From Themeda triandra (taxonomy: Eukaryota; Streptophyta; Magnoliopsida; Poales; Poaceae), in NCBI GenBank assembly GCA_018135685.1, contig JAENPR010000909.1, positions 124,001 through 188,000 on the forward strand: 64,000 nt of DNA, read 5' to 3'. Shown here piece after piece: positions 1 through 11,586 of the stretch. Every line of letters starts with the position of its first letter. The first letter of the stretch is position 1. The notes under the pieces were generated by a model that saw only the letters and a list, made by a program, of their open reading frames with translations, was not told where the DNA came from and ran no database searches. Position numbers and translations under genes: made by a program.

Positions 1-2497
1 CTCCGGTTAAAATGCTACGATGAAATATTACGTGCGCTTGCGGAACCTTCTTTATTTCGGTTGCACTTAATAGACATCAACACCGACCTAAATCGCTGAG
101 ATGTGAAGGTTGGTGCGTGTCCGTTGTGATGTCTTGTGATGTGGAACTCGTGCCCTAATGCGGTCAACCACTTTGATTTTTTGGCTCATTAGGGTTTACA
201 AAGGACTATGACCTAAATTGCTTCCATAAGGCGCCTGGAATAATGAAGCCAAATGAGTTGGCTCAGGTACTCAGCTATCTTAAAAGGCTCTCCGGAGCAG
301 CCTTTTCAGTTGGCTACCACAGAGAGCCGTTTGATAAGGCTAGTAGAGTTCAGTAGTGATTGTTGGTCAATCACTGTGAGTCTTGTGATGTGGAACTCAT
401 GCGAGGAACTAGGAGCAACGAATAAAGCGGTCAAGCAAGCACTAGATTAGCTTGGGCCATGGTCAATCACTTGTGACTATAAGGCTCAAGTACTTTCAAT
501 ATGCTTATCTTCTTTACATTACTGAACTATTGACCTAAATCGCTGCAGATATGAAGGCTGAACTACTGGCCTAAATCGCTGCAGATGTGAAGGTTGGTGC
601 ATGTCCATTGTGATGTCTTGTGATGTGGAACTCGTGCCCTGATGCGGTCAACCACTTTGATTTTTTGGCTCATTAGGGTTTACAAAGGACTATGACCTAA
701 ATCGCTTCCATGCAGATGTGAAGGTTGGTGCGTGTCCGTTATGATGTCTTGTGATGTGGAACTCGTGCCCTAATGCGGTCAACCACTTTGATTTTTTGGC
801 TCATTAGGGTTTACAAAGGACTATGACCTAAATCGCTTCCATAAGGAGCCTGGAATATTAAGCCAAATGAGTTGGCTCATGTACTCAGCCATCTTAAAAG
901 GCTCTCCGGAGCAGCCTTTTCAGTTGGCTACCGCAGAGAGCCGTTTGATAAGGCTAGTAGAGTTCAGTAGTGATTCTTGGTCAATCACTGTGAGTCTTGT
1001 GATGTGGAACTCGTGCGAGGAACTAGGAGCAACGATTAAAGCGGTCAAGGAAGCACTAGATTAGCTTGGGCCATGGTCAATCACTGTGACTATAAGGCTC
1101 AAGTACTTTCAATATGTTTATCTTCTTTACATTCTTGAACTACCGACCTAAATCGCTGAGATGTGAAGGCCGAACTACGACCTAAATCACTTGCGAGATG
1201 TGAAGGTTGGTGCGTGTCCGTTGTGATGTCTTGTGATGTGGAACTCGTGCCACGATGCGGTCAACCACTTTGATTTTTTGGCTCATTAGGGTTTACAAAG
1301 GACTATGACCTAAATCGCTTCCATGCAGATGTGAAGATTGGTGCGTGTCCGTTGTGATGTCTTGTGATGTGGAACTCGTGCCCTAATGCGGTCAACCACT
1401 TTGATTTTTTGGCTCATTAGGGTTTACAAAGGACTATGACCTAAATCGCTTCCATAAGGAGCCTGGGATAATTAAGCCAAATGAGTAGGCTCAGGTAGTC
1501 GACCATCTTAAAAGGCTCTCGGAGCAGCCTTTTCGATTGGCTACCATGAGAGCCGTTTGATAAGGCTAGTAGAGTTCAGTAGTGATTCTTGGTCAATCAC
1601 TGTGAGTCTTGTGATGTGGAACTCGTGCGAGGAACTAGGATGATGCGGTCAACCACTTTGATTTTTTGGCTCATTAGGGTTTACAAAGGACTATGACCTA
1701 AATCGCTTCCATGCAGATGTGAAGGTTGGTGCATGTCCGTTGTGATGTCTTGTGATGTGGAACTCGTGCCCTGATGCGGTCAACCACTTTGATTTTTTGG
1801 CTCATTAGGGTTTACAAAGGACTATGACCTAAATTGCTTCCATAAGGAGCCTGGAATAATTAAGCCAAATGAGTTGGCTCAGGGACTCAGCCATCTTAAA
1901 AGGCTCTCCGAGCGGCCTTTTCGAGTTGGCTACCACGAAGAGCCGTTTGATAAGGCTAGTAGAGTTCAGTAGTGATTCTTGGTCAATCACTGTGAGTCTT
2001 TTGGCTCATTAGGGTTTACAAAGGACTATGACCTAAATCGCTTCCATAAGGAGCCTGGAATAATTGTGATGTGGAACTCGTGCCCTGATGCAGTCAACCA
2101 CTTTGATTTTTTGGCTCATTAGGGTTTATAAAGGACTATGACCTAAATCGCTTCCATGCAGATGTGAAGGTTGGTGCGTGTCCGTTGTGATGTCTTGTGA
2201 TGTGGAACTCGTGCCATGATGCGGTCAACCACTTTGATTTTTTGGCTCATTAGGGTTTACAAAGGACTATGACCTAAATCGCTTCCATAAGGAGCTGGGA
2301 TAATTAAGCCAAATGAGTTGGCTGGTACTCACCATCTTAAAAGGCTCTCGGAGCAGCCTTTTCGTTGGCTACCGAGAAGAGCCGTTTGATAAGGCTAGTA
2401 GAGTTCAGCCATCTTAAAACGCTCTCCGGAGGAGCAGCCTTTTTGGTGGCTACCGAGAGAGCCGTTTGATAAGGCTTGTAGAGTTCAAGATAGGGTT

Positions 2498-2540
2498 CCA
2501 AGGGTGTCTGCTGCCCATAGGTGTTCATCAAACACCTTAC
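2498..2540 (-). pseudogene. MULE transposase sliver embedded in the array
   Basis: The minus strand reads KVFDEHLWAADT in one frame. This closely matches KVFDDHLWLAAYS in the MULE transposase at about 31,441-31,490 of this window. At DNA level the shared core is CCATAGGTG(T/G)TCATCAAACACCTT. Neighbouring array units lack it, so it is a one-off insertion or a captured scrap. It is too short to say more. Confidence 0.6.
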
Positions 2541-2775
2541 GTGATGTGGAACTCGTGCGAGGAACTAGGAGCAACGAATAAAGCGGTCCAGCAAGCACTA
2601 GATTAGCTTGGGCCATGGTCAATCTTGTGACTATAAGGCTCAAGTACTTTCAATATGTTTATCTCCTTTACATTACTGAACTACTGACCTAAATCGCTGC
2701 AGATGTGAAGGCTGACCTAAATCACTGCAGATGTGAAGGTTGGTGCGTGTCCGTTGTGATGTCTTGTGATGTGGA

Positions 2776-2936
2776 TGCTTGCTTGACCGCTTTATTCGTT
2801 GCTCCTAGTTCCTCGCATGAGTTCCACATCACAAGACTCACAGTGATTGACCAACAATCACTACTGAACTCTACTAGCCTTATAGTCACAGAGATTGACC
2901 ATGGCCCAAGCTAATCTAGTGCTTGCTGGACCACTT
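2776..2936 (-). repeat. Inverted segment inside the array
   Basis: Here the array reads as the reverse complement of module B. GCTTGACCGCTTTATTCG matches the complement of the usual CGAATAAAGCGGTCAAGC, and the ...CCATGGCCCAAGCTAATC block is the complement of GATTAGCTTGGGCCATGG. Two sub-blocks are joined in an order not found elsewhere. The flanks return to the normal orientation at about 2,938. Confidence 0.85.
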
Positions 2937-5551
2937 TAATGTGGAACTCGTGCCCTGATGTGGTCAACCACTTTGATTTTTTGGCTCATTAGGGTTTACA
3001 AAGGACTATGACCTAAATCGCTTCCATGCAGATGTGAAGGTTGGTGCGTGTCCGTTGTGATGTCTTGTGATGTGGAACTCGTGCCCTAATGCGGTCAACC
3101 ACTTTGATTTTTTGGCTCATTAGGGTTTACAAAGGACTATGACCTAAATCGCTTCCATAAGGAGCCTGGGATAATTAAGCCAAATGAGTTGGCTCGGGTA
3201 GTCGACCATCTTAAAAGGCTCCGGGAGTGCCTTTTCGAGTTGGCTACCGCAGAGCCGTTTGATAAGGCTAGTAGAGTTCAGTAGTGATTCTTGGTCAATC
3301 ACTGTGAGTCTTGTGATGTGGAACTCGTGCGAGGAACTAGAAGCAACGAAGAAAGCGATCAAGCAAGCACTAGATTAGCTTGGGCCATGGTCAATCACTG
3401 TGACTATAAGGCTCAAGTACTTTCAATATGTTTATCTTCTTTACATTCCGAACTATCGACCTAAATCGCTGAGATGTGAAGAAATTTGAACTGCGACCTA
3501 AATCCTTTGCAGATGTGAAGGTTGGTGCGTGTCCGTTGTGATGTCTTGTGATGTGGAACTCGTGCCCTGATGCGGTCAACCACTTTGATTTTTTCGCTCA
3601 TTAGGGTTTACAAAGGACTATGACCTAAATCGCTTCCATGCAGATGTGAAGGTTGGTGTGTGTCCGTTGTGATGTCTTGTGATGTGGAACTCATGCCCTA
3701 ATGCGGTCAACCACTTTGATTTTTTGGCTCATTAGGGTTTACAAAGGACTATGACCTAAATCGCTTCCATAAGGAGCCTGGGATAATTAAGCCAAATGAG
3801 TTGGCTCGGGTAGTCGACCATCTTAAAAGGCTCTCGGGATGACCTTTTAAGTTGGCTACCGCAGAGAGCCGTTTGATAAGGCTAGTAGAGTTCAGTAGTG
3901 ATTCTTGGTCAATCACTGTGAGTCTTGTGATGTGGAACTCGTGCGAGGAACTAGGAGCAACGAATAAAGCGGTCAAGCAAGCACTAGATTAGCTTGGGCC
4001 ATGGTCAATCACTGTGACTATAAGGCTTAAGTACTTTCAATATGTTTATCTTCTTTACATTCTTGAACTACCTTGACCTAAATCGCTGAGATGTGAAGGT
4101 GAACTGCGACCTAAATCCTGCGAGATGTGAAGGTTGGTGCGTGTCCGTTGTGATGTCTTGTGATGTGGAACTCGTGCCCTGATGCGGTCAACCACTTTGA
4201 TTTTTTGGCTCATTAGGGTTTACAAAGGACTATGACCTAAATCGCTTCCATGCAGATGTGAAGGTTGGTGCGTGTCCGTTGTGATGTCTTGTGATGTGGA
4301 ACTCGTGCCCTAATGCGGTCAACCACTTTGATTTTTTGGCTCATTAGGGTTTACAAAGGACTATGACCTAAATCGCTTCCATAAGGAGCCTGGGATAATT
4401 AAGCCAAATGAGTTGGCTCGTAGTCGACCATCTTAAAAGGCTCTCCGGAGATGACCTTTTAAGTTGGCTACCACGAAGAGCCGTTTGATAAGGCTAGTAG
4501 AGTTCAAAAGTAGTGATTCTTGGTCAATCACTTGTGAGTCTTGTGATGTGGAACTCGTGCGAGGAACTAGGAGCAACGAATAAAGCGGTCAAGCAAGCAC
4601 TAGATTAGCTTGGGCCATGGTCAATCACCGTGATTTGTAAGGCTCAAGTACTTTCAATATGTTTATCTTCTTTACATTACCGAACTACGACCTAAATCGC
4701 TGAGATGTGAAATTTGAACTCATCGACCTAAATCACTTTGAGATGTGAAGGTTGGTGCGTGTCCGTTGTGATGTCTTGTGATGTGGAACTCGTGCCCTGA
4801 TGCGGTCAACCACTTTGATTTTTTGGCTCATTAGGGTTTACAAAGGACTATGACCTAAATCGCTTCCATGCAGATGTGAAGGTTGGTGCGTGTCCGTTGT
4901 GATGTCTTGTGATATGGAACTCGTGCCCTAATGCGGTCAACCACTTTGATTTTTTGGCTCATTAGGGTTTACAAAGGACTATGACCTAAATCGCTTCCAT
5001 AAGGAGCCTGGGATAATTAAGCCAAATGAGTTGGCTCAGGTAGTCAGCCATCTTAAAAGGCTCTCCGGAGCAGCCTTTTCAGTTGGCTACCTCAGAGAGC
5101 CATTTGATAAGGCTAGTAGAGTTCAGTAGTGATTCTTGGTCAATCACTATGAGTCTTGTGATGTGGAACTCGTGCGAGGAACTAGGAGCAACGAATAAAG
5201 TGGTCAAGCAAGCACTAAATTAGCTTGGGCCATGGTCAATCACTGTGACTATAAGGCTCAAATACTTTCAATAAAGGAGCCTGGGACAATTAAGCCAAAT
5301 GAGTTGGCTCAGGTAGTCAGCCATCTTAAAAGGCTCTCCGGAGCAGCCTTTTCAGTTGGCTACCGCAGAGAGCCGTTTGATAAGGCTAGTAGAGTTCAGT
5401 AGTGATTCTTGGTCAATCACTGTGAGTCTTGTGATGTGGAACTCGTGCGAGGAACTAGGAGCAACGAATAAAGCGGTCAAGCAAGCACTAAATTAGCTTG
5501 GGCCATGGTCAATCACTGTGACTATAAGGCTCAAGTACTTTCAATATGTTT

Positions 5552-8500
5552 ACAGGTCCAGTGCCGCCATTGTTCTTTAGACTATCCGCAGCGCTGCCTG
5601 TAAAGGGATACGCCATGTTCCAGCTGTGCATGTGCAGGTGTATGTACCGTAAAATTGTGCTGCAGCGGGTACGCCACACCAACGCGCGGGAGCCGGCCGT
5701 CCCTGAAATATGGCGTCTGACAATCTCTGTCCAGTAGCTACGCCATGCGACATGTGGGAGAGAGAGGAGAGAGAAAGGTGAGGGGATGCAGCGGGCCCCA
5801 CTGATTCAACTAACTAAGAAATGTTATAATTCACAAACCGAAAAACCAAATTAGATTCCGATTACACCATTAAATTCGTTGCAATAAATCCTTCAAAACT
5901 AGATCTCATATAGATATATTTAGATAAAATGACAAGTAGGTCCGGTTTTGATAGTTGAAATGGAGTAAGATATATAGAGGTTCATGAGTGCGGAAGAAAC
6001 GTAAATGGAGGTTGATGAGTGCGGGTAGTCTTAGGCAGCTGCAACCACCACCACCCCCCCCATTGTACTACAGATTTACCTTGGCATACTTTGAACCTGG
6101 CGGCGTAGGTACGATATCCTTCAATTGCAGCTCATGACGACCCTGATCATAGTTGTTAACTCCGGTGGTATGCGGATCCGGGACTTGACTCCTTGGTATG
6201 GAGACCGACGAGACTTCAATCGGCGTGCTATGTGTCAACATCGGGGCATGGTACTGCGGCCGGTAGATTTATAATGTGATCGCTTGTATTTAATGCATGT
6301 GCTAAACATGTAAAAGCTTAAGGACAACTTTTGTGTGGAACGTATATTTATGCTCACCCCAAAGGCCAAAGGAGTGTCGGGCACCAATGCAGTTCCCGCG
6401 CCCTGTATACCCGTCTTTGGAGCGCCTGAGATGATATCATTAAGTTCGCCTGATTGTTCTCCAAATGAAGGCCGCAGCAACGGATCCTCCGGAAGAGTCC
6501 AACTGCTTTCCTGCTGCCATAGGGGGGGTGCACAAAAAAGAACGGGTTATTGTATCTACACCACGCAATAAAAGTCCCTCGGATGCTCTGATAAATGCGA
6601 CAACGGCTCCATTGCAAGGAATTACCAAAAAAATCGGCGTACCTCTGGTAGTGCGAAGCCTTCGCTAAGACCGACGCCGTCCCAGACCAACTCAAAACCA
6701 TCCATTAGACCTCTGAAATCGCCGGGGCGTCGAGCAACAATATGTGCTGTGGAGTAGGTGATAAGAACACGGACTTGATCGGCGTCTGTATGCGCCTTTC
6801 GTATATATATATATGGCCGTGAAGATGCTATGGGATCCCGCCATTGCCCCCGGATCTCACACCCCCCCGGATCTCACACCCCACTTGCCCCTAGAAACGA
6901 AAAGCAAATCTATCACCTCTGCTGCCTCGCGACGATCCACTGCTCGCGAACCTGGCGCTGTGACACAGGGGGCGGTGCCGGGCTCATGCGTGCGCTGTAT
7001 GCGAATGCTGCCACAAGGAAGAAAACAAAACCTACTATTGTGTCGGGCGGTAACTTGTGTCCTTCGTGCGTAGGGGGGCGGTGGTATGGTGCCCCGTCAT
7101 GAGTGCGTTCACTGTGACATCGCTGCAAAAAAGACCAGTCCTGCAGGCGGCGGAGAAAAGTGACAGGTGGAAGCGTGCGTGGGGGCGCGAGCTTGCGTTA
7201 GATTTGGTTTGACGTTTTCCAAAGCATACGGTTCCTGCATTCACCGAGCGTAGATCACCCCTATGCGTTCGCCATTTGATAAATCGAAGATCTGGGGTGA
7301 TTGATGTTTCACCGTTTGTGCTAGATGTTGATGGTCGTGTGCGAAAATCGACTGGATACGCATGAGCCTGCATTACTCGCATATCTGGATGTTGCATAAA
7401 TCTGAGATCGTCGCACTGATGGACTTAGTAAATATGATGATGGTCTTGGATGTACAACCTGCAATACGCAGGCGCGGGTCGCGTATCTTGCCACTCTCAT
7501 GTAGACGTATACAAGATTCACTCTGCGCGCTACCGCAATGTCTGGATGCAAAAAATGTCTGGCCAAAAAAATCGTCTATTCCTCGATTTTTTTGGCAGGA
7601 AAAAATGTCTGGATCCCTAGTCATCATTTTTTCCGGTTGTACTCGTGTGTCATTTTTAGAAAGAGACGATTTTCCTGCGAGTGGTCGGGCAGGGTGCTGT
7701 ACTCCCATCCTCTTTTCGTCGATGTCAGCGATGTGTCATAGGATATAGTGCCCCGTATCTCTTTCCCGCGGCGACCAGATTGCCTCATTTCCCCCCTCGC
7801 TAAGTATAAGACAAGCCCTGGATCCGATTCGTGCTGCTCGAAAGCACTACACGGACCATTCATATATGGTACTGCTGTAGCTTGTTAGAAACGGCAAAAC
7901 ACTGTTTCGTTATTTCATTCCCCATGCAGCGTCATGATTGTCTTTTGCATGCATGCATCCCGCGACGTTACATGGAAAAAGGACGTCGGGTCGCCAGACT
8001 GACAGTGAACAGCCACTACGACTGCAACCGCCTAGACTGCGCCTGCTGCGCCGATACGACTGATCAGAGATATGGATGCCCCGGCGAAACCTCTGTATCG
8101 CGCCCCCCACTAAATGATTCCCCCCTACGATATAGCCGTCGAACACTGCGCTGCTGCATGCCACTTCTGAACTGAAAAAATGTATAGGTCGTGGATCCGT
8201 CCTGCCGTACGATATTTGTGCGCCAATGTGTGGTGCCGAACGTGGGGTGTCCCTGTAAAAAAAGCAACTGATACCTTCCTTTTTTCGGTATGCAACTTTG
8301 TATGTGTGTTACGTCTCCTAACACCGCGGTTGCGTACTACCAAGTTTTGTATTTCCTCGTCTGACCGCGATCCACGGTCTCCGGTGCAGGTGGACGATGA
8401 ATGACTTTATTATGTCTGATATCCAAGTTTTTTGGACAAAATATCCTCACCTGTATTTGTATGATTTCATGCGTTGTGTGAAGTCTACGACATGACTGTT

Positions 8501-8948
8501 GAGCGAAGCCATTATACTGCACGTTCCATTCGTGTACAACGAATTCTGTGAAGCAGCGCAATACGACTCAGTCGAACTATCTCGGCCGCAATAATACATA
8601 ACATGATCGTCTGGTCGCAAAAAAGTCAACTAAGATCATTGCGAAGAGAAAGTCACATAAAAAAAACAGCTTCCCCTTTAGCTTGAGAAACTGTATATAT
8701 AAATACCAATCTACATACTAGTCTACTTTGGCCTTGACAAAAGATACTAGTTTGATCCAACCATACTGCCGCTACGTACATATTTTTAGGTTCTGCGGCC
8801 CACGACCTGCTAAAACTGCTTATTCATGTGATAACTAAAAGTGGCTATTGCTACTTCGACCATGTGGTAATGTGCTTGCTCGTCACCCACATCAAAATGC
8901 AATGACTAGGGCCGGCTGCTATCCCCCGTCGGCGTGCATCGCATAGAC
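5552..8948. other. CpG-rich intergenic stretch, no gene recognised
   Basis: Mixed sequence with many CpG dinucleotides and short homopolymers. It holds a small duplication of CCCCCGGATCTCACACCC near 6,850-6,885 and repeats of AAAATGTCTGG near 7,550-7,615. A TATA-like string (TATATATAAATA) lies at about 8,692-8,704 on the + strand, but no credible gene follows it. Minus-strand frames around 6,354-6,701 stay open for ~115 codons, but they show no domain and compete with equally open frames on the other strand. I see no terminal repeats that would define a transposon. Confidence 0.5.
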
Positions 8949-9865
8949 GTCCTACATGCCATTCACGCGGCGCCTGTCCATGATCTTTCTATAGCAGTTC
9001 GAGTGCTGCTCCGGAACGAATGTGGGACTCGCCGCCGGCCGGTACTCCAGCACCAGCCGTCCTTGCTTGAACTTTACACCGCACGTGTTGCACAGCGTCT
9101 TGTGGCCTTTTGGCCCCTCGCGCCATTGGGGCATCCTCTTTGTCCCGCAATGCGTGCACCGCGTCCCATCCATCGGCGGCCATTGTCTCTTCTTCTTCTG
9201 CTTCCTTCCCGGCGATGATCCGACGCTACCACTCGATATTGGCGGCGTCGTTGGTGGGCTTTGCGTTAAAGACAAGAACGGTGCGATCCACGTTGCCGCT
9301 CATGCCCTGGGACGCCTGCTGCACCCCCTGAGGAAAACTTCCTCATCTGGGACGAAGAAACTGTGCTCTCCGGCCATGTGACCGGCCCCTGCGTCCTCTG
9401 CAGGCGACGGGCCATGTGGACGTGGGCGCGACGCGGAGAACCCGCCTGTGATGAGCTTCAGATTCTTGACATGCTCCTCGTCAAGCACCTGGGTCCCGTC
9501 GTCCATGTACTGAGAGAGCCAATCGAGCTCATCCGAGTGATCCTGTGGCATGGACAGACCGGTTAGTGCATGGGGTGTTTATACTTTTCTCGTCGCGCGT
9601 CTCACTGAATCTGATGTATCTTGTGTGCCATGGTGATCGAGCAGAAACTTACCGGGGCTCGAAATCCTCCCATTGTCATGACGCCATCAATCCAGGCGTC
9701 ACCTGGCCTGCTACCCGCTTCCGCCTTGCCGCTCCCCGCCGTGACACCATGGTGCCCGGACGGCTGCTTGACTCCGTCCTCTCCTTCGCCGACGAGACGA
9801 CGGGGAATGCCGTCCAGTTCGAGCTTGTCCAAACGCCCGTGTGTCACCGATACAGACCGCTCCAT
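8949..9865 (-). CDS. GATA-type zinc-finger transcription factor, one in-frame TGA
   Basis: Likely a nuclear DNA-binding factor recognising WGATAR sites. Exon 1 (9,865-9,653, 71 codons) ends at CCG|GTAAGT. Exon 2 starts at 9,542 after GCCACAG, in the same phase. Exon 2 carries DELDWLSQYMDDG, similar to the acidic N-terminal motif of plant GATA factors, then the finger CTHC-X18-CNTC (CX2CX18CX2C, plant class IV type), then EYRPAASPTF and a QHSN...RKIMDRRR tail typical of the family. The frame is open throughout except for TGA at 9,300-9,302, between the N-terminal part and the finger. With a sense codon there the product would be ~268 residues, normal for the family. As read, translation stops before the finger, so this is either a recent pseudogene or a base error. 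There is no room for a normal-sized intron around the stop. Confidence 0.85.
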
Positions 9866-9953
9866 CTAGTATGTGCGTGTGCTAGAAAGTGTGATGACTT
9901 CTCTCTAAGATGGCAGTAGATCTGCGGTGAAAAGAGACACACGCATGTGCGTC

Positions 9954-9961
9954 TTAAATAG
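9954..9961 (-). promoter_or_regulatory. TATA-like box of the GATA gene
   Basis: The minus strand reads CTATTTAAG here, about 90 bp upstream of the ATG at 9,865. The spacing fits a 5'UTR of roughly 60 nt. A CA/GT-rich tract lies just upstream. Confidence 0.5.
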
Positions 9962-10509
9962 GCACCACACACACACACGCACGAAACGCAGATGGCTGAA
10001 TGGTAAAAATGTCCGAATTTGCCCTTTGGTCTGTGGATGCTTGACCGGAGCGGAATTGGGGTAATTTGGGGATTGGATGTATAATGCACCTCAAAAATAT
10101 GCTGCACACTACATCATGTACCTGCGGCATGCTTTCCTTGCACGCTCCTACTGCCGTCGAAAAAAAACAATTCGTGTGCGTTTTGTGATACTCTTGCGGC
10201 AAAGATACATTATAACGTAGGTTTCCTAGTTGTCTACCAGCACCGCGTGTTTTAGCTGATTTATATTCTTGTTATGAATGACATCCACATGTTGTAGTCC
10301 GTCGCCCCGTACTGGCGATGTTAAACTGAACATGAATCACACGAAAAAAGGGGGAAAATGATACACTCGTTCGACGACTGTATATAAAAATCATAAAGCG
10401 ATAAAAACATTAGACTTAATATCATCCAACACCACGTACCGACGATACATTCGACATACTTTGTCGTGCATGACCCCTGGCTATTTTTACGTATTTTCTG
10501 CTGTGAATT

Positions 10510-10603
10510 CTGGGGCAGACAAGAAGAAGATCAAAAATTTTTGGGGCGGTGAGATGTCACCGATATGGGGATCTGTTTTTGATCTTATTCTTGTCCGCCC
10601 CAG
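10510..10603. repeat. Imperfect hairpin 3' of the AHL gene
   Basis: Arms 10,510-10,537 and 10,576-10,603 (28 nt each) are inverted copies with 2 mismatches, around a 38-nt loop. The hairpin lies about 40 bp past the stop codon of the minus-strand AHL gene, so it would fall in its 3'UTR. It could be a small foldback element, an RNA hairpin or a small-RNA precursor; the sequence alone does not decide. Confidence 0.75.
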
Positions 10604-11253
10604 TCTTCACAGCCTTGGCACCCTTCAAGCTACGGAACACACACTATCCGCGGGGCTGCGTCGACCCAGACACCTCGCCGTTGCCGCGCGTCACGCCGCT
10701 GCTCGTAGACGGACGCCCGCCTCCGTTTGCGCCTGCGACGGCGCCAGCAGGGGGCAGCACATGGATTTCGGCGTAGTTCCACATGGCGACGTACACGAAC
10801 ACACCGCCGCCCGACGCGCGCAGACCACCGGCGACGCCGGTGAAGTCGACGTGCCTGCCCAACCCGGCCAGGGAGACCGTGAACGCCGGCGCGGCTGCGC
10901 CGATAAAGGCAGGCACCGGCAACACAGTGCCTGACATCGCCAGCAGCTCCCACTACCCGCTCATCGTCATGGGCGTCCTCCCACCCTGTCGCAACGTGAT
11001 GCTACCGACCGCACCGTTCGCGGATAGCACCGCCACGCCCATGCGGCGCCCGCGTGAGAAGGCCGCCAGCTCGGACACCACGTCGCTTCCCGGCGCCATC
11101 CGCAACATGGCGACCTGCATCGCCGTGTTGGTCGCCGCCTGCATCCACATCGAAAAAACTGATCAGAAAAAATCTCTCGTTCCAACATCATTTTTTTTCC
11201 CCCGTCGGCTCAGTGGATGCGTGACGTACCTCATGCGGAGGGCGCGGCGGCAA

Positions 11254-11583
11254 GGTTGCGCCGTAGTTTCCTCCCCGTGGCGATGGCGCGGCAGCCTCCC
11301 GTGTGGAGGGCGGCGGTGGCGCCTCAAAGCTCCGCCTGACGGTTACACCGGGCTGGCGCCCGCGCGGCGAGAGCGGCAGACTCGCCGCAAACGATGGGTG
11401 TGTCGACGGAGCAGGCATGTTTGCGCCGTAGTTTCCTGCCCGTGCCGATGGGCCGGCAGCCTCCCGTGTGGATGGCGGCAGTGGCGGCTCAAAGCTCCGC
11501 AGACCGGTTACACCGGTCTGCCGCCCGAGCGCCAAGCGCGGCAGACTCGCCGCAGACGACGGGTGTGGCGGCAGATCGGGCAT
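11254..11583 (-). repeat. 165-bp tandem duplication coding 55-residue repeats
   Basis: Copies 11,583-11,419 and 11,418-11,254 are the same length and encode matching landmarks: MP at 1-2, HPS..AASLP at 7-15, GRQ.GVT at 20-26, RSFE, PPSTREAA, and GNYGA at 50-54. The equal length and retained frame suggest the duplication arose while the gene was under coding constraint. Confidence 0.88.
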
Positions 11584-11586
11584 GTT

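Larger units (their letters stand above)
1..5551. repeat. Higher-order tandem satellite-like array (~612-bp period)
   Basis: Two modules alternate. Module A starts near GATGCGGTCAACCACTTTG and runs to ATGACCTAAATCGCTTCCAT. It occurs at about 158, 643, 774, 1255, 1386, 1641, 1776, 2088, 2219, 2956, 3089, 3570, 3701, 4182, 4313, 4800 and 4931. It mostly comes as doublets ~131 bp apart, and the doublets recur every 612-618 bp. Module B contains AAAAGGCTCTCCGGAGCAG and the GATGTGGAACTCGTGCGAGG block. It starts at about 282, 896, 1510, 1898, 2338, 3212, 3824, 4434, 5056 and 5327. No long frame is conserved between copies, so I read the array as non-coding. The left edge is outside the window and the right edge is near 5,551. 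I do not recognise the family. Confidence 0.93.

Noticed and set aside
253..1064. 65-codon open frames repeated in module B
   Set aside because: They recur only because the DNA repeats. Other copies carry indels that break the frame, and there is no sign of coding constraint.
1..5551. CRISPR-like repeats
   Set aside because: The repeated units are hundreds of bp long and adjacent, without short uniform repeats and unique spacers, in a plant nuclear context.
6354..6701. 115-codon minus-strand frame
   Set aside because: No domain, no promoter or splice context, and equally open frames on the other strand; kept as unexplained intergenic sequence.
8934..9381. Plus-strand open frames opposite the GATA gene
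   Set aside because: They are antisense shadows of the zinc-finger exon and its neighbour, with no domain of their own.
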